In this document: piece by piece, positions 63,685 through 64,000 of the stretch
How positions within the stretch are numbered: the first letter of the stretch is position 1
Layout: every line of letters starts with the position of its first letter
Assembly (NCBI GenBank): GCA_963738025.1
Contig: CAVTWA010000025.1
Span: forward strand, 434,001 to 498,000
Direction of reading: 5' to 3'
Source: 20CM-2-55-15 sp963738025
GTDB lineage: Bacteria; Acidobacteriota; Terriglobia; 20CM-2-55-15
DNA length: 64,000 nt
The notes under the pieces: generated by a model
What the model was told of the DNA's origin: nothing
The model's input: the letters and a program-made list of their open reading frames with translations, nothing else
The model's database searches: none
Made by a program: the position numbers and the translations under genes

Positions 63685-64000
63685 ATGAAGTTTGGTAGCC
63701 AGAGCATGGTCGCTCCCCTGCGGCGCGTTGCCGTAAAACGCCCCGAGCAGGCTTTCCGGCGGATCGATCAGGAATGGCAGGAGCTGAACTACACCCGGCC
63801 TCCCAACCTCTCCAAAGCCGAGGAGCATCATCGCGAGTTCGTTGCATTGATGCAACGAAGCGGCGCCGAGATTCTCTCCCTTCCTGAAGATGGTCGCACC
63901 GGCCTGGATTCTTTGTACGCTCATGACCCGGTGCTCGTCACCGACCGCGGAGCCGTCATCTTCCAGACTGGAAAGATCGCCCGCCGTGGTGAAGGACCGG
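63685..64000 (+). CDS. Arginine-deiminase/DDAH-family amidinotransferase-fold protein (N-terminal part)
   Basis: An open frame starts at ATG 63685 and runs off the window end. The 105 visible residues match the N-terminus of the guanidino-group-modifying superfamily (arginine deiminase, dimethylarginine hydrolase): SQSMVAPLRRVAVKRPEQAF, LMQRSGAEILSLPED, LDSLYAHDPVLVTDRGAVIF and QTGKIARRGE. The catalytic His, Glu/Asp and Cys lie further on and cannot be seen. It would hydrolyse a guanidine substrate to citrulline or similar in the cytosol. AGGA lies directly before the ATG. An overlapping minus-strand frame is not credible. Confidence 0.85.
   Translation, partial: MKFGSQSMVAPLRRVAVKRPEQAFRRIDQEWQELNYTRPPNLSKAEEHHREFVALMQRSGAEILSLPEDGRTGLDSLYAHDPVLVTDRGAVIFQTGKIARRGEGP

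Noticed and set aside
63679..63924. 81-residue minus-strand frame
   Set aside because: The opposite strand has a better supported arginine-deiminase-family start that runs off the window.

Overview
The window looks like a chromosomal stretch of an acidobacterium (Acidobacteriota, Solibacter- or Vicinamibacter-like). The reasons are three genes of the soil-bacterial TIGR03435 family, a VWFA-related protein of the acidobacterial type, an Oar-like TonB-dependent receptor remnant, a paired DUF1592-type cytochrome/DUF1552 operon, a large NHL-repeat protein, many Sec/Tat-exported beta-propeller and TPR proteins, and numerous GC-rich palindromic intergenic repeats. No rRNA, tRNA, CRISPR array, plasmid or phage gene was seen.

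Layout. 0-3.6 kb: a partial gene, then a minus-strand cluster around an Anbu (ancestral proteasome beta-subunit-like) peptidase and a transglutaminase-like protease, with an RRM protein, a small Cys/His protein, a 28-codon membrane ORF and two paralogous small proteins at either side. 3.8-4.5 kb: a 21/42-bp tandem array. 4.7-12.3 kb: exported proteins (two TIGR03435, a VWA protein, a YVTN propeller, a PAP2 phosphatase) and a decayed TonB receptor. 12.5-16 kb: the NHL-repeat giant. 16-19 kb: nested palindromic elements, a decayed beta-helix gene and a Tat-exported VOC protein. 19-24.3 kb: ankyrin-DUF1592-DUF1552 operon. 24.3-34.5 kb: small stress and redox genes (NTF2-like, dihaem cytochrome plus OmpA-like protein, DinB, a double TIGR03435, Spy-like, VOC, YpdA-like flavoprotein, a Dps homologue without ferroxidase residues, VTC domain) separated by copies of a MITE-like element. 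34.5-39.7 kb: housekeeping guaB-secA-M23 peptidase run. 39.8-47.5 kb: DUF3810 protease-like protein, FHA-GAF-sigma-54 activator, two outer-membrane barrel proteins and a membrane-embedded spermidine-synthase-like protein. 47.7-54.8 kb: M28 peptidase, TonB-like protein, two-component system, metallo-beta-lactamase-fold hydrolase, YjbQ. 54.9-64 kb: GDSL esterase, HupE/UreJ-like protein, GMC dehydrogenase with its small subunit, TPR protein, a second spermidine-synthase-like membrane protein and the start of an arginine-deiminase-family gene.

Two themes run through the window. First, single-base reading-frame breaks are frequent (secA three times, plus M28, GDSL, TonB-like, TIGR03435 and spermidine-synthase-like genes). 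Because secA is essential, many of these are probably assembly errors, whereas the TonB receptor and beta-helix remnants look truly decayed. Second, the intergenic space is dense with inverted-repeat elements of at least six families. Some are nested in one another, and one family apparently supplies the coding sequence of signal peptides.

The strongest leads for new biology are the Anbu/transglutaminase/RRM cluster, the MITE-like family with an element inserted into its centre, the 21-bp-period array, and the Dps homologue without ferroxidase ligands.
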